NCBI GenBank assembly: GCA_025504975.1
Contig: JANUWI010000003.1
Location: forward strand, 992,001-1,056,000
DNA from: Plenodomus lindquistii
Taxonomy: Eukaryota > Ascomycota > Dothideomycetes > Pleosporales > Leptosphaeriaceae
DNA length: 64,000 nt
Direction: 5' to 3'
Below the pieces are notes generated by a model. The model was not told the DNA's origin and did no database searches. It saw nothing but the letters and a program-made list of their open reading frames with translations. The translations under genes were made by a program, and so were the position numbers. The first letter of the stretch is position 1, and each line of letters starts with the position of its first letter. Of this stretch, positions 1 to 10,360 are shown in pieces.

Positions 1-830
1 CTAAAAAAACTAAAATAATAGTACATTTAATAGTATTAATATAAAAATATAATTTTAAATTTTAAATAGTAAATAAAACTACTACGTAATATAAATTATA
101 TTAAAAAAAGTAGGTATAAAAGTAAAGTATTTTTATAATTAATAAAAGTCTATATTTAATAATTTTAAAAAAGTTTATAGCGTGTAGTAATAGAAAAAAA
201 GTATTAAAAAAATATATACTAAAAAAAATAAACTAATATAATATTACTATAAATACTATAGTAAAACTAGGTATAATACGCGTATATATAAATAAAAAAT
301 AAAATATATTTCTAAATAAATTAGTTTACTATAATTTTTATATACTATTATTATTAGTTATATAGTACTATTATAAAAGTACGTTTTAGTAAAGTTTTAG
401 TAAAGTATTTAATTTATCTATATATTTAACTTACTTATAGAGTACATTATTATTTAAAATATAAACTATATAAATTAGAATTTAAAAGTAATTCTAAACT
501 TTTATATAGTTTTTTTTTACTATATTAGTATATAAATAATAGTAGAGTAGAAATTTTTATTAAATCTAAATCTAGTATAGTATAAAAGGTATTTAGATAG
601 AACTTTATATAGTTTTCTATTTTTAATAAGTTTATATAAAAAAAGCTAGATGTAATTTATAAAAAGCTATCTATAGCTAGAGAGTATTATTATAATAGAA
701 TATAGCTTTATTATATTAGTACTTTATATTTTTAAGCTATTATAAATATAGTTAGTATTATATTATTCTCTTTTTATAGGCTATTATTTTCTTTTTCTTT
801 AGAACTTGCTTATAGTTAGCCTTGTCTGCA
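1..830. repeat. AT-rich, RIP-like degenerate block
   Basis: The first roughly 830 bases are almost entirely A and T, dominated by TpA steps, with only scattered G and C and no usable reading frame. Composition changes abruptly to about 50 percent GC near 800-850. In Pezizomycotina such blocks are usually repeats mutated by repeat-induced point mutation. The original element cannot be recognised. The block may continue beyond the left edge. Confidence 0.75.
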
Positions 831-945
831 TATTCCTTAGCTTTTCCCTTGCCTTTATTCCTGCCCTTGAGGATATCTGAATCATCCTCTTTATCCTCTT
901 CGTCCTTGCTCTTGCTGCTCTTCACGCCTCCTCTTCACGCTCGTG
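758..945 (-). pseudogene. Lys/Asp/Glu-rich coding remnant at the edge of the AT block
   Basis: On the minus strand a reading frame of about 55-60 codons stays open and ends in TAA at 758-760. It reads as a charged tail rich in Ser, Lys, Asp and Glu, then Gly-Lys repeats, then poly-Lys. It lies across the boundary between normal sequence and the AT-rich block, so it may be the surviving end of a mutated mobile-element gene. No family could be assigned and no start codon is evident. Confidence 0.2.
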
Positions 946-2247
946 GTGGTACCGGCCCTGGCCAGTTTCCCTAATACGTTAATATACCACTTGGGCTTGA
1001 CAACAGAGAGTGATCCCATGTGTGGTTAGGCTGATAGCAATTCAGTGATTTTAGTAGTATTATCGTTCAGGCGAAGCGTTAGATTCTAGCTCGATCTGAT
1101 AGAGAGGCTTAACCCTCAACCCCTCCGAAGGTGATCGGATTAAGAATCTTGAATGCGGTCTCGATGGTTTAAAAAGTGACATCATATGCTACCTCCGTAC
1201 TCGTCTTAGTACCAGACGTGGTACTCTAGAGCGCAGTGATACTTGTGAGACTAGAAGTGGCGCTTAGATCGATGCTACAGGTTTTGGAACTCGGAATGGC
1301 CGCGTCCCAGCAAAGCTTGAATCACGAAGCCTGTTCAGTTTTCCAAGCTGGGCATGTAAAACCTTTTTCAAAGTATACATGGACTACCGCTCGAGTTGTA
1401 CCAGGAACAGGATTGTTGCCGCTTGCTAACGCGGCGATCTACAGAGGGATGCAAAGGGTGGTCCAGGGAAGCGCCGGTTCGGGATGCCCGGCTATTCTCC
1501 TTCCCCCCACATTGCGTGTCTCCACGTGTTTGGCCACACGGCAAGATGATGTGAGGTGTATGAGGTCGAGGGAAATTCACATAGTGATGATGCTGTTTGG
1601 TTGACCTCGGGATGTGCGCCAACGCGCCAACACATATGTACCTGCTTTGAGCCGGCGGTTGTGGCAGCTGTCAGTGCAGTCGCGGTGGCTGATGTGCGGT
1701 GGAGAGAGCATGATTCGTCCAAAAGGAGAGCGATAGGAACCGTGCGGTGCGTACTAAAGCTGGTGCAGTGTTGTGCAGTGCTGCGCAATGACGCCCATAG
1801 CCACAGTGGTGTTAAGCTTAAGACGCCAAGCCTTGAAGATGACATCACGCGCCCTCGAGCGACTCTGGGTGTCGACCACAAAAGCCACAGCGAGACGCTG
1901 CTGCCTCGTGTCTTGACTCCACGAGCATCTAGTGCAGAGAGCGACTTTATACTGTGTAGTCTGTAGAGCCCATCGATATTCGAAAACATCTTTCACGCAC
2001 TGATCTGCACGACCAGCGACTCGGGCAGCACCAATTGGGCATCTCTCTCACTCTTCCTATCTAGCGCGTCCCCACACGTCATCGCAACGCCAGCCACTTT
2101 GCTCTACAGGGGAGCCCGCAGCCCAGGGATTGTTGCTCGGAACATCGTCGGTACTCACGGCGAGCATCTTCCCTCCTTATTGTTCTATATCACCGGCGGT
2201 GCCCTGGAGTTTGCCCGTAGAAAAGGTAATCTCGAGCAACTCGCACC
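946..2247. other. Intergenic stretch and 5' leader region of the SLM1-like gene
   Basis: Only short overlapping frames on both strands, none with coding character or recognisable domains. The last few hundred bases are pyrimidine-rich and probably hold the promoter and 5' leader of the gene starting at 2248. No tRNA or clear repeat seen. Confidence 0.5.
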
Positions 2248-5054
2248 ATGGCGACCCCTCGACCCATGTCGTACAACCCTGTCCCCGACATCGACGACCC
2301 CTCGCACCTCAATAGAGGTTATGGCGCCACCTCGCAGCTCGACGTGGGCATCAATGACTTTGCCAACACGCCCGCCAGTGCGCACAATGAGCGCCTGGGC
2401 AGGTTTGAAGAAGACTTCGATGCGCGCACCCGCGGCTCCTCTGTGCTTGACGGGGACCTCCCGCAGCGCTCGTCATCCCGAGCGTCGACCTTGAACCAGG
2501 GTGCAGCCCCCTCGCGCAGCGGCACCCTCAAGAAGAAGGGTTCTGTGAAGCGCACCGGCAGCCTCAAGCGCACCGGCAGCAGAAAGAGCCTCCACGCAGG
2601 CAGCATCCGTGGTGTGACCATCGACGACCAGGAGCACGGCTACGAGCGAGAGCAGAGCGTCTTCTACACGCCTGTGCCCACCAAAGGCTCGCCTACTGAG
2701 ATTCTCGCAGATCGGTTCCAAAGTATGTATTCACATGCGACTTGCTCAAAATGTCTCCTCTAACATCATACAGCCTGGCGCAAGTTCCTCAAAGACCTCA
2801 TCGCCTATTTCCGAGAAATCGCCTCCTCATATGAGCACCGCGCCAAGTCGCTTCTCAAGGTGTCCAACGTCATCAACAACACCAACACGCCGCCTGCGCT
2901 TCTGATTGAGGGAGGCTTGAACGATGCTAACCGCTTCCTCCGTGACTTCCACAAGCAGTCCATCGCCGAAGCCAACAAGGCCCGTGACATTGAAGCAGAT
3001 GTCATTAACCAGCTCAGCGGACTTCGAGCCGATCTTGCGCAGAAGATCAAGGAGATCAAGTCTCTGTCAGGCGACTTTAAGAACAATGTAGAGAAGGAGA
3101 AGGAGGCAACTCGAAAGTGTGTTGCAGCTCTTGAGGAGGCCCTCGCGGTCATCGACTCGGATCCAGCAGCTGTTGCAGGCAAGGGTGACCCTTATGTCGT
3201 GCGCTTGGGTGTGGAGCGTCAAGTGGAGAGGCAGATTGATGAGGAGAATTACCTCCACAGGGTAAGGTCTACGATTACCACATACCAGCCAACACTAATC
3301 ACAGCAGGCGTACCTAAATTTGGAAAACTCTGGTCGCGAACTCGAGTCGATTGTGGTTGGCGAAGTACAGAAAGCATACAACGCGCTTGCTAGCATCTTG
3401 AAGCGCGACGCAGATGAAATGTACAACACGGTCGAGAAGCTGCGCAGTGGGCCGATTGCTATGCCCCGCGATCACGAGTGGAACAGATTTGTGAGGAGTG
3501 ATCCTCACTTTGTCAACCCGGACATGCCGTTGCGCAGACTGGAAGACATCGAGTACCCCGGCAAACACCACCCGGCTACTACTGAAGTCAGGGCTGGCAT
3601 GCTCGAGAGGAAGAGCAAGTACTTGAAGAGCTACACACCGGGATGGTAAGTAATACCAGTCATGGTTTTAGACTTGACTAACGTTCTTCAGGTATGTTCT
3701 ATCGCCGACTCACATGCACGAGTTCAAATCTGCCGATCGAATCTACAGTCAGCCTCCCGTCATGTCGTTGTATTTGCTGGACCAAAAGCTTGGCTCCAAG
3801 TCTCAGCCTGGAAGTTCCTCCCACAAGTTCGTGATCAAAGGCCGTCAGACCGGATCCATGCACCGTGGCCACACCTGGGTATTCCGGGCGGAGACTTATG
3901 AGACGATGCAGGCCTGGTATGACGACATCAAGACCCTGACCGAAAAGACTGGAGAGGAGCGCAATGCCTTTGTTCGCCGGCACGCCAGTGTTAGGAGTAC
4001 CAGCGCTAACAGCGCTCGCTCCGCAAGCTCCGATGGAGCCCTCGAGGAAGATGAAGCAGACGCCGTGCCTTACTCGGCTGCCCCGTCGGTCCTAAGCCAG
4101 GCCAGAGACCAGTCCCCCCAGCGACCCTCGCGGCCATCTCCAGGTGGGCGATTCCCATCCGACTTGACTGTCAACCGTAACTTACAAGTTCCTCTCTCGC
4201 CAAGTAGTGGCAGCTCAGAGGTCGGAAATGATTTAACGACCGCCGCCGGAGGTTCACACCAGGATGTACACCCCATGTATGCTGCCCAGTCTGCGACCTA
4301 CACATCCGCTCCACCCACCCAGGAATACCCGGCCGCCTCATACGCGAACTCTTATCATCCCACGCAACAAGCATACAGTCAACAAGCTTATGTACCCCAG
4401 CAATCTTACGACAGCTCTTATGCCCCAGTCACTCAACAATACCAAGATTTACCTTCGTTCAAACAGCCAAGCCACTTGGACCCCGCTCCCTTTGAACGTA
4501 ACGAGAGCAACTATGGTAGCTGGATGGGACCTGCTGCTGGCGGAGCAGTAGGTGGTGCTGCTGCCGCCGCTTTGGCCAGCGAGGCCTACCGTAAGAAGCA
4601 GATGGAGCAACGGGAATTGGCGCAACAACAGGAGATTGACAAGGAACCCACGCCACAGCAGGAACTTAAGCACTACCCTGTGGAGCAGCCTACACCTAAT
4701 GGTGCAGCTCCTGCTATCCCTGACCGTGATCCTGACCACACTGTTCCTGACGTGCTTCCCGCGCCTGCTGTACAGCCTGCCATCATCTCTACGCCAATTG
4801 TCGCTGCTTCCACGATCAACCAGACGCAAAACCATAATGATCGCTCTGTCACCCCTACAATGGGTCATCACGGCGAGACTATCAATGGTGGACCTGTGCC
4901 TGTGGAGCTCATCAAGGCTGCAGACGACATGGCACACCCAGGAATGGCTCGTGCGAACACGGACATAAGCGTCAGCGACCTTCATGTTCCAGGCGAGTAC
5001 CCCAGGGGTGCGAAAGCTAGAGTTGGCGAGACACCTATCCAGGAATACTTCTAG
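2248..5054 (+). CDS. SLM1: Slm1/Slm2-like PH-domain protein (TORC2 effector)
   Basis: Exons 2248-2722, 2774-3261, 3308-3645 and 3692-5054 join in frame to 887 codons. Residues about 1-155 are a basic, Ser/Arg-rich leader. Residues about 158-400 form a helical F-BAR-like region starting at the TWRKFLKDL motif. A PH domain spans about 415-530, starting near GMLERKSKYLKSYTPGWYVLS. The C-terminal 350 residues are low-complexity, rich in Gln, Pro, Tyr and Ala, and end in an acidic tail. Yeast Slm1/2 bind PI(4,5)P2 at the plasma membrane and act downstream of TORC2 and calcineurin in actin and sphingolipid control. The domain order and PH sequence support the same role here. All three introns are 46-51 bases with GT-AG ends. 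Confidence 0.88.
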
Positions 5055-7480
5055 AAAGAGTTGAGTCGACTGTGCTACGATGAACGAATTGTTACGACTC
5101 GGGCTGAGGGTTTTTCCATGACATACTGGGATGGGCTGAGCAGGTGTGAATGGACTTGGATTTGGGATATACCCGGGATAACATCTTGGTTCGGACTTGT
5201 TACGGCTGATCTCATTGCAATTGTTCTTCACTGCGTCTTTTTTATCACTCGTTTGGTCGAGCGAGGGTACTCGCTAGATGTTTGGGCTTGCTTCTTGATA
5301 CCCGCGCACTAGGCGCGACACTGCTGAGATGAGATATGATACGCGTTCCATTCTTATAACAGCGTTGTCAATGTACAAATTAAGGTCCATGTAGACGTCG
5401 TGATGAAAGTCAAATTCTCACGTACAACCGATTGAAGTTGGAGCGATTTGCGTCAATGCAAAAGTCACAGCATCACACACACACCCTTTCAACCTCACCA
5501 CTCCACGATCAACGACAAACTTCCAGCATACCATATGGACTATAATCTCCGCAACCATGTACAGCCACACTCCACCCCACCCCATCCATCACACCATCCG
5601 CTTCCCAAGTACACAGTACATAACTGCGCCTCACATCTCGTGCCACCCCACCCCACACTCCCACCCAAATCTCCGACGTTTCACCGCTCCATCACCAGCC
5701 ACACATGTGCGTTCGTTGCTAATTTCCCACCCCGCAAAAAAAAAGGGAAAAAAGGAGATCGCAGGTACAGTGCACAGCCTCATTCATGAGTCGTTGTTCA
5801 CCCATGATATACCTCATGCGTAGTTCGGCGATACTTTTATTTTTAAAACGGTGTATGTACCGTATAGGTGTATGCTGTTTATAGCGAATTGAATAGCGTC
5901 GCGGGTTGGGCTGGGTTAGGGAAACCACGGGAATGACGTTACGTTTGCCATCTTTCTACGCCCATATGTGGACTTTTATGGGTTGAGTTTGAGTTTGAGG
6001 TACAGTGTGTGGATTGGTGGAAGAGCGGGAGCGGGGAAGAAAAATTACGTTCGTGGAGGGGAGGGGAGGGGAGGGGAGGGGAGAGGAGGCGGGCTAGGTG
6101 GCTAGGTAATGGATGACAAGTTTCAACGCCTTTGTGCTCGCGCCCCGTTACATGTGTACTGTATACGATGCATGTTGCACGTTACAAGATGTAAGTAAGA
6201 TGTAGATGTAAATGTAGTGTTACTAGCCCTTTGCTATGTACCACCATCCACCCACCCATCCCAGCCTTTTCTCCTGCCCGCACGCACCCTGTTACAAAGA
6301 AGTCACAGTATGACAATGCAGTGCACCCGTCCAGCTCCCATCCCAAGCAAACCCAAGAGAAAAACAGACCAGAGTAGTGCGGCAGAACCCAAGTTGTATC
6401 AACACATATGTTCTCATTACGATCGCCCCGCCGTCTCAACAAATCGCGTGCGCCGCGTGTTGTGATTCGTCCGACGTGTGGGAAAATCGCGGTTTTGTGG
6501 ATGGAGCTGATTGGTTCGCGCGTTTTGTACCACGGGACATGGTGAAACGAGGGCTGTGGAGTGATGGGGCAGGAAAGAGGGGGCGGGATGATGAACGGGT
6601 ATTGCGACGTGAAACTGGTACGTCGTGTGACAGCGGTAGAGTGGTGCTAGAGAAAGTGAGAGGGACAGTGACGCAATGTTCTTGTCATCCTCCAGCTTGA
6701 GAATTCGTGGCTGGCCGGTGGATGCAACTTCACAGACTCTAATCTTGCGAGTAAATGGGATATGATTTTTTTTGAATTTGGGAGGCTAGGTTTGTAGATA
6801 GAGGGAGTAGCTATTTGGGGCCTTTTCAGTCGCACTGACACCAGTTACACTGGTGGGACATCGCACCAACAACACATGTACACACAAACGTCCGTAGACG
6901 AGTGTCAAAACTGCTAGTAAGGAGAGGCATGGACGAAATTACCGTCCCAAGCAAGTAAGTAGGCTGGTAATGGGAGAGAAGAAGGAAAGGGCTGGTACAA
7001 AAGGAGTGACCGTGGATGTCCGTATATGCGCCAGTTGGCAGAAGTGACAATGAAAGATGACTTTCAAGGAACTGCAAAAAAACCCAAATTGCATTTGTGG
7101 TGACCCGGTATCTAAACACACCCTTGAATACGCCCCAGATATGAGAGAAAAAGAGGTTTCGGAGATATGTAACACAAGAAGCTGGTTTGCTGGGGGCTCA
7201 ATACTAAATAGTGATCCTCCTTCTTTCTTCCTGATGTTTCAACGGAAAATGTGAGTCCGTCGTGTACTGAATAGCAACGGGCTAAATGGCAAAGTGCTTC
7301 TTGCTCTCGTCGTCAAAACGTGGTCGCACACCGTAGTGCGAGACAGTAGATGGTGGAGGAGATTAGTGCTGTGGTATCGATGGACTGGAGTATTCGTCAT
7401 CGTCATTTCTTTTTTGAAAAGACGTGGTTCGGCACGACTAGCTGCTGTATTGCTTGGCCGATTACCGTTGCATGTTGGAA
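5055..7480. other. 2.4 kb intergenic region with G-rich tract
   Basis: No coding frame with recognisable features. The left part is the 3' flank of the SLM1-like gene; the right part is the 3' flank of the minus-strand WSC gene. It contains a CCAC/CACA-rich stretch near 5460-5700 and a run of GGGGA units at 6058-6082. Frames in the stretch are short and low complexity. Confidence 0.55.
6058..6082 (+). repeat. (GGGGA)5 tract, potential G-quadruplex
   Basis: Five GGGG runs separated by single A residues, directly readable in the sequence. Four or more G-tracts with one-base loops match the standard G-quadruplex pattern. Function here is unknown. Confidence 0.85.
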
Positions 7481-8452
7481 CTATACATTGGTGACCTAGC
7501 GGGCTGTTAGTACCCTGGCAAGGCATCTGGCAGCGTTCATAACATACCTTCAATATCCGCCTCGAATAGTCCTCGTTGTCTGCAATGCTTCCATTGCTTT
7601 GTCTCCTGTCCACAAAGCTTGGGTCCAGGCGGGAGTCGTTCATCGAGGAGTTGCTGGTGTGCAGCTTGCCGCCATTGACAAACGCGTTTACATTGGCAGC
7701 ATTGCGGCGATAGTCTTCCTCGGCCTGCTTTTGTCGTCTCCTTCGCAACAAGAACCAAACTCCAAAACAGACGGCCGCTAATCCTATCACACCGACTACA
7801 ACGCCTACTGCGATGGCTACCGTGTTGGGTTTGCTGTCCTCCTCCTTCTTCGGGGGCGGTGTGGCGCTTCTGGTGGGCGCTGCGACGGCGGATGTTGCCG
7901 CAGCAGTTGTTGTTGTTGTTGCTGCCGCTGAGCTGGACGAGCTCGAGATCACAGGTTTGAAATAGGGCACTTTATTCAAGGTCTGGCCAGTCAAGACTAC
8001 CCAGACAGCACCGGCTCCGCCACCTAGAAGTTGTTAGTTGGAGTGAGCGCAGGTATGTGGAGTCGTTACATACACTCGCTGTTTTCCTTGTCACCACGAC
8101 ACGGGGTGGTGCAAGTGCTGTTGTCTGTTTGCCATTCCTCCGCGGGAATCTGGTCTCCACACCAGCAGTTCTCGCCGTCGGACAAGGCCATGACATTCTT
8201 GCCCTGCTCAATGCAAACAAGCTGACAGTTGCCGGGTGTTTGGAACTCGTAAGGGCCATGGTTCTCGAGCGGTGTCGCAGTCTCGAAGCAGCCGATGCTG
8301 GTCATGGCACTGGCGGGCAGTGTTTTAGTTGGCGTTGTAATGGGGTTCTTGATAACGGTCGACGTGGGGGTAGGAGCCGAGTCATCTTGGGCAGCCGCGG
8401 TGAGCAGCAGCGATGCCGCCGCAAGGACCGAGGCGAATCTGATGTAGACCAT
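7481..8452 (-). CDS. WSC-domain cell-wall stress sensor
   Basis: Exons on the minus strand are 8074-8452, 7548-8023 and 7481-7495, giving 289 residues. There is a signal peptide (MVYIRFASVLAAASLLLTAA). A WSC domain at about 52-137 has eight cysteines (55, 76, 80, 96, 98, 114, 118, 127) and the ECGG closing motif. A Ser/Thr/Ala-rich stalk follows, then one membrane helix at about 194-219 followed at once by RRRRQK, and a cytoplasmic tail of about 70 residues ending DYSRRILKVTNV. This is the layout of Wsc1-3/Slg1 sensors, which report wall stress to Rho1 and the Pkc1 MAP-kinase pathway from the plasma membrane. The start was chosen because it opens the signal peptide; an upstream in-frame stretch lacks this character. 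The third coding exon is only 15 bases. Confidence 0.85.
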
Positions 8453-10360
8453 GATGGCAAGTGTGAGGGTTTTGATGGTTGAGGTTGGTGTTGGTCGTGG
8501 TCGTGGTCGTAATTTGCCTGCAAACGTGGACTGTGAAGCGTTAGCGGTGAGTGGGCGTGCTTGACTGCGAGACCGTCGCACCCTGGGCCTAATCTACGCG
8601 CGACGGCGTGGACACCATGCAAGGCGCTGTTGGTGTGGGCGGAAGTGGACGGCGGGCGGGCGAGTATGGGTCACGATACGAGTCGTGGAGTCGTCAATAG
8701 CAGTCGCAGTCGCAGTCGCAGTCGCAGTCGCAGTCGCAGTCGTGGAGTAGGCAGAGCGGTGGACTCGATCGACGATGCCGCGTCGAGGGTGGTGAAACGG
8801 CTGGAGGCGGTGGAATGCGTTTCGGATGTCGACCCCTTTCGTACAGCAATGCAAAAGGAATGAGGTGATGGGCGGACAAGGAGCGACGGGCACGATGCTG
8901 CAAGACGGGAGATGGACGATGAACGAGTGTGATTGTCAAAATGACGGGCGCTCGCAGACGGAAACGAAGGAGAGAGCGGCTTGCAAGTGGAGCTGTGAAG
9001 GAGGACGACTTCAAGGGGAGCGGCCGAATGGGGCAAGAGCGGGTGGGAAGCTAATTTGCGCCCTGCACAGTGGCTGACGCCCTACCCAATTTGCACACTC
9101 GCCGGTGTTGGCCATTGTCTACTCCCTCTACACTTGTGCCTGCGCCGCCGGCCGCATCTGGCTGTCTGGACTCTTTCTGCGACTTTGGTTCGATGGCGAC
9201 TGCCGCCGGTTGCGCTGCTCTTCTGCAACGCGACGAGCTTCAGCACAATGCCTCACGGTGCCGCGGTCGAAGCGGCCAAGAGCGAGGGCGCGTTGCTCTG
9301 CTGGCCATGACCACAGCCAATCCGCGCGCTGTACCTGAGTATGGTCCCGTTTCAGGGCGCCGCAGGGGTAGGGATGTGCATGTGCACGGCTTGGCCAAGA
9401 TCCTGGTGTGGACATGTATTTTAAGCCTCGACCAGACACAGCTCACAGCTGTATTGTACCAGCTGATCTAAGCACTCTAGTTCCACGAGATTGTCCGGAC
9501 AATCAGTGAACCGAGCGAGCTCCGGTATTCTGGATGCATTCGATGCAGCTTCCTTGTTCATACAGAGCCAAATACAGCATACTGTATACGCGTAACAAAT
9601 CAACACGAGCACAGCTCTAACCGTGGCCAACCGCGCGGCCTAGACACCGTTCAGCTTGCCTAGTCGCTGGCCATGCCGTCTTGTCGCTTGCTCAATGCTA
9701 ACGTTGTGTGCATTGTGGAGTCGGCCTGGTATCCAGTTCCTGCGGTCGAGAAGCGCCCAATATGACTTCGCTCTGATGTTGGGATGGCCTTGAGGCGGCC
9801 TTGGCTGCGCGTGCATGGCCACGTCCGCGGACAACCATGGGCCAGCCAGTTTACAGTGGGAACTCAATACATCCAAGCCGGCGCCCACGTTTGTCCTCGT
9901 CCGCCCGGAGCACTACGGCCGACCTGCGCATGATCGTAGTCGACGGCTATTTCGGTGTTCCGTCACCTGGGCATGCTAACAATGACTTGTCACTCGTGAC
10001 GTGGAGGGCTCTCTCAGTTTACTGTGTACAATCAAGGCTGCCTTGTCTTGCTTTGTTCCAAGGCTGTTGCACTACAGCGGCCCTCCAGCCGGCATATCGA
10101 ACCTAGTACATACCTGCCATTGTTACAGACACCTAAAATCTCAAGTTGAGACGTGACATGCAGACCCTGTGGTCCTTCCTTTGTCCCAGCAGTTCGTTCT
10201 CCCCCAGGTTCCATCCCAGCAATCCGCATACTTAGTCAGCGGCTCCCGTCTCAACTTTGGTAACACGTCACGTGATGCACAGCCAAGCTAAGCCCATGTC
10301 GGAGCTGTGCGTGCGCGCGACCTCCAGTATGAGACAACTCAATGAACAACCGCACGCTTG
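8453..10360. other. 1.9 kb divergent intergenic region
   Basis: Lies between the divergently transcribed WSC gene and the gene starting at 10361, so it probably holds both promoters. It contains a perfect hexamer repeat at 8701-8742 and GGTCGT repeats near 8485-8510. Several frames of 70-130 codons overlap on both strands, but none looks coding or has a recognisable domain. Confidence 0.5.
8701..8742. repeat. (CAGTCG)7 hexanucleotide microsatellite
   Basis: Seven perfect tandem copies of CAGTCG about 250 bases upstream of the WSC gene start. The unit contains no stop codon in any frame, so frames stay open through it on both strands. A related nonamer array lies at 45445-45513. Confidence 0.95.

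Noticed and set aside
5448..5823. His/Pro-rich overlapping frames
   Set aside because: They arise from a CCAC/CACA-rich low-complexity stretch.
9070..9471. 133-codon plus-strand frame upstream of the 10361 gene
   Set aside because: Several overlapping frames on both strands in GC-rich sequence; none shows domain or compositional support.
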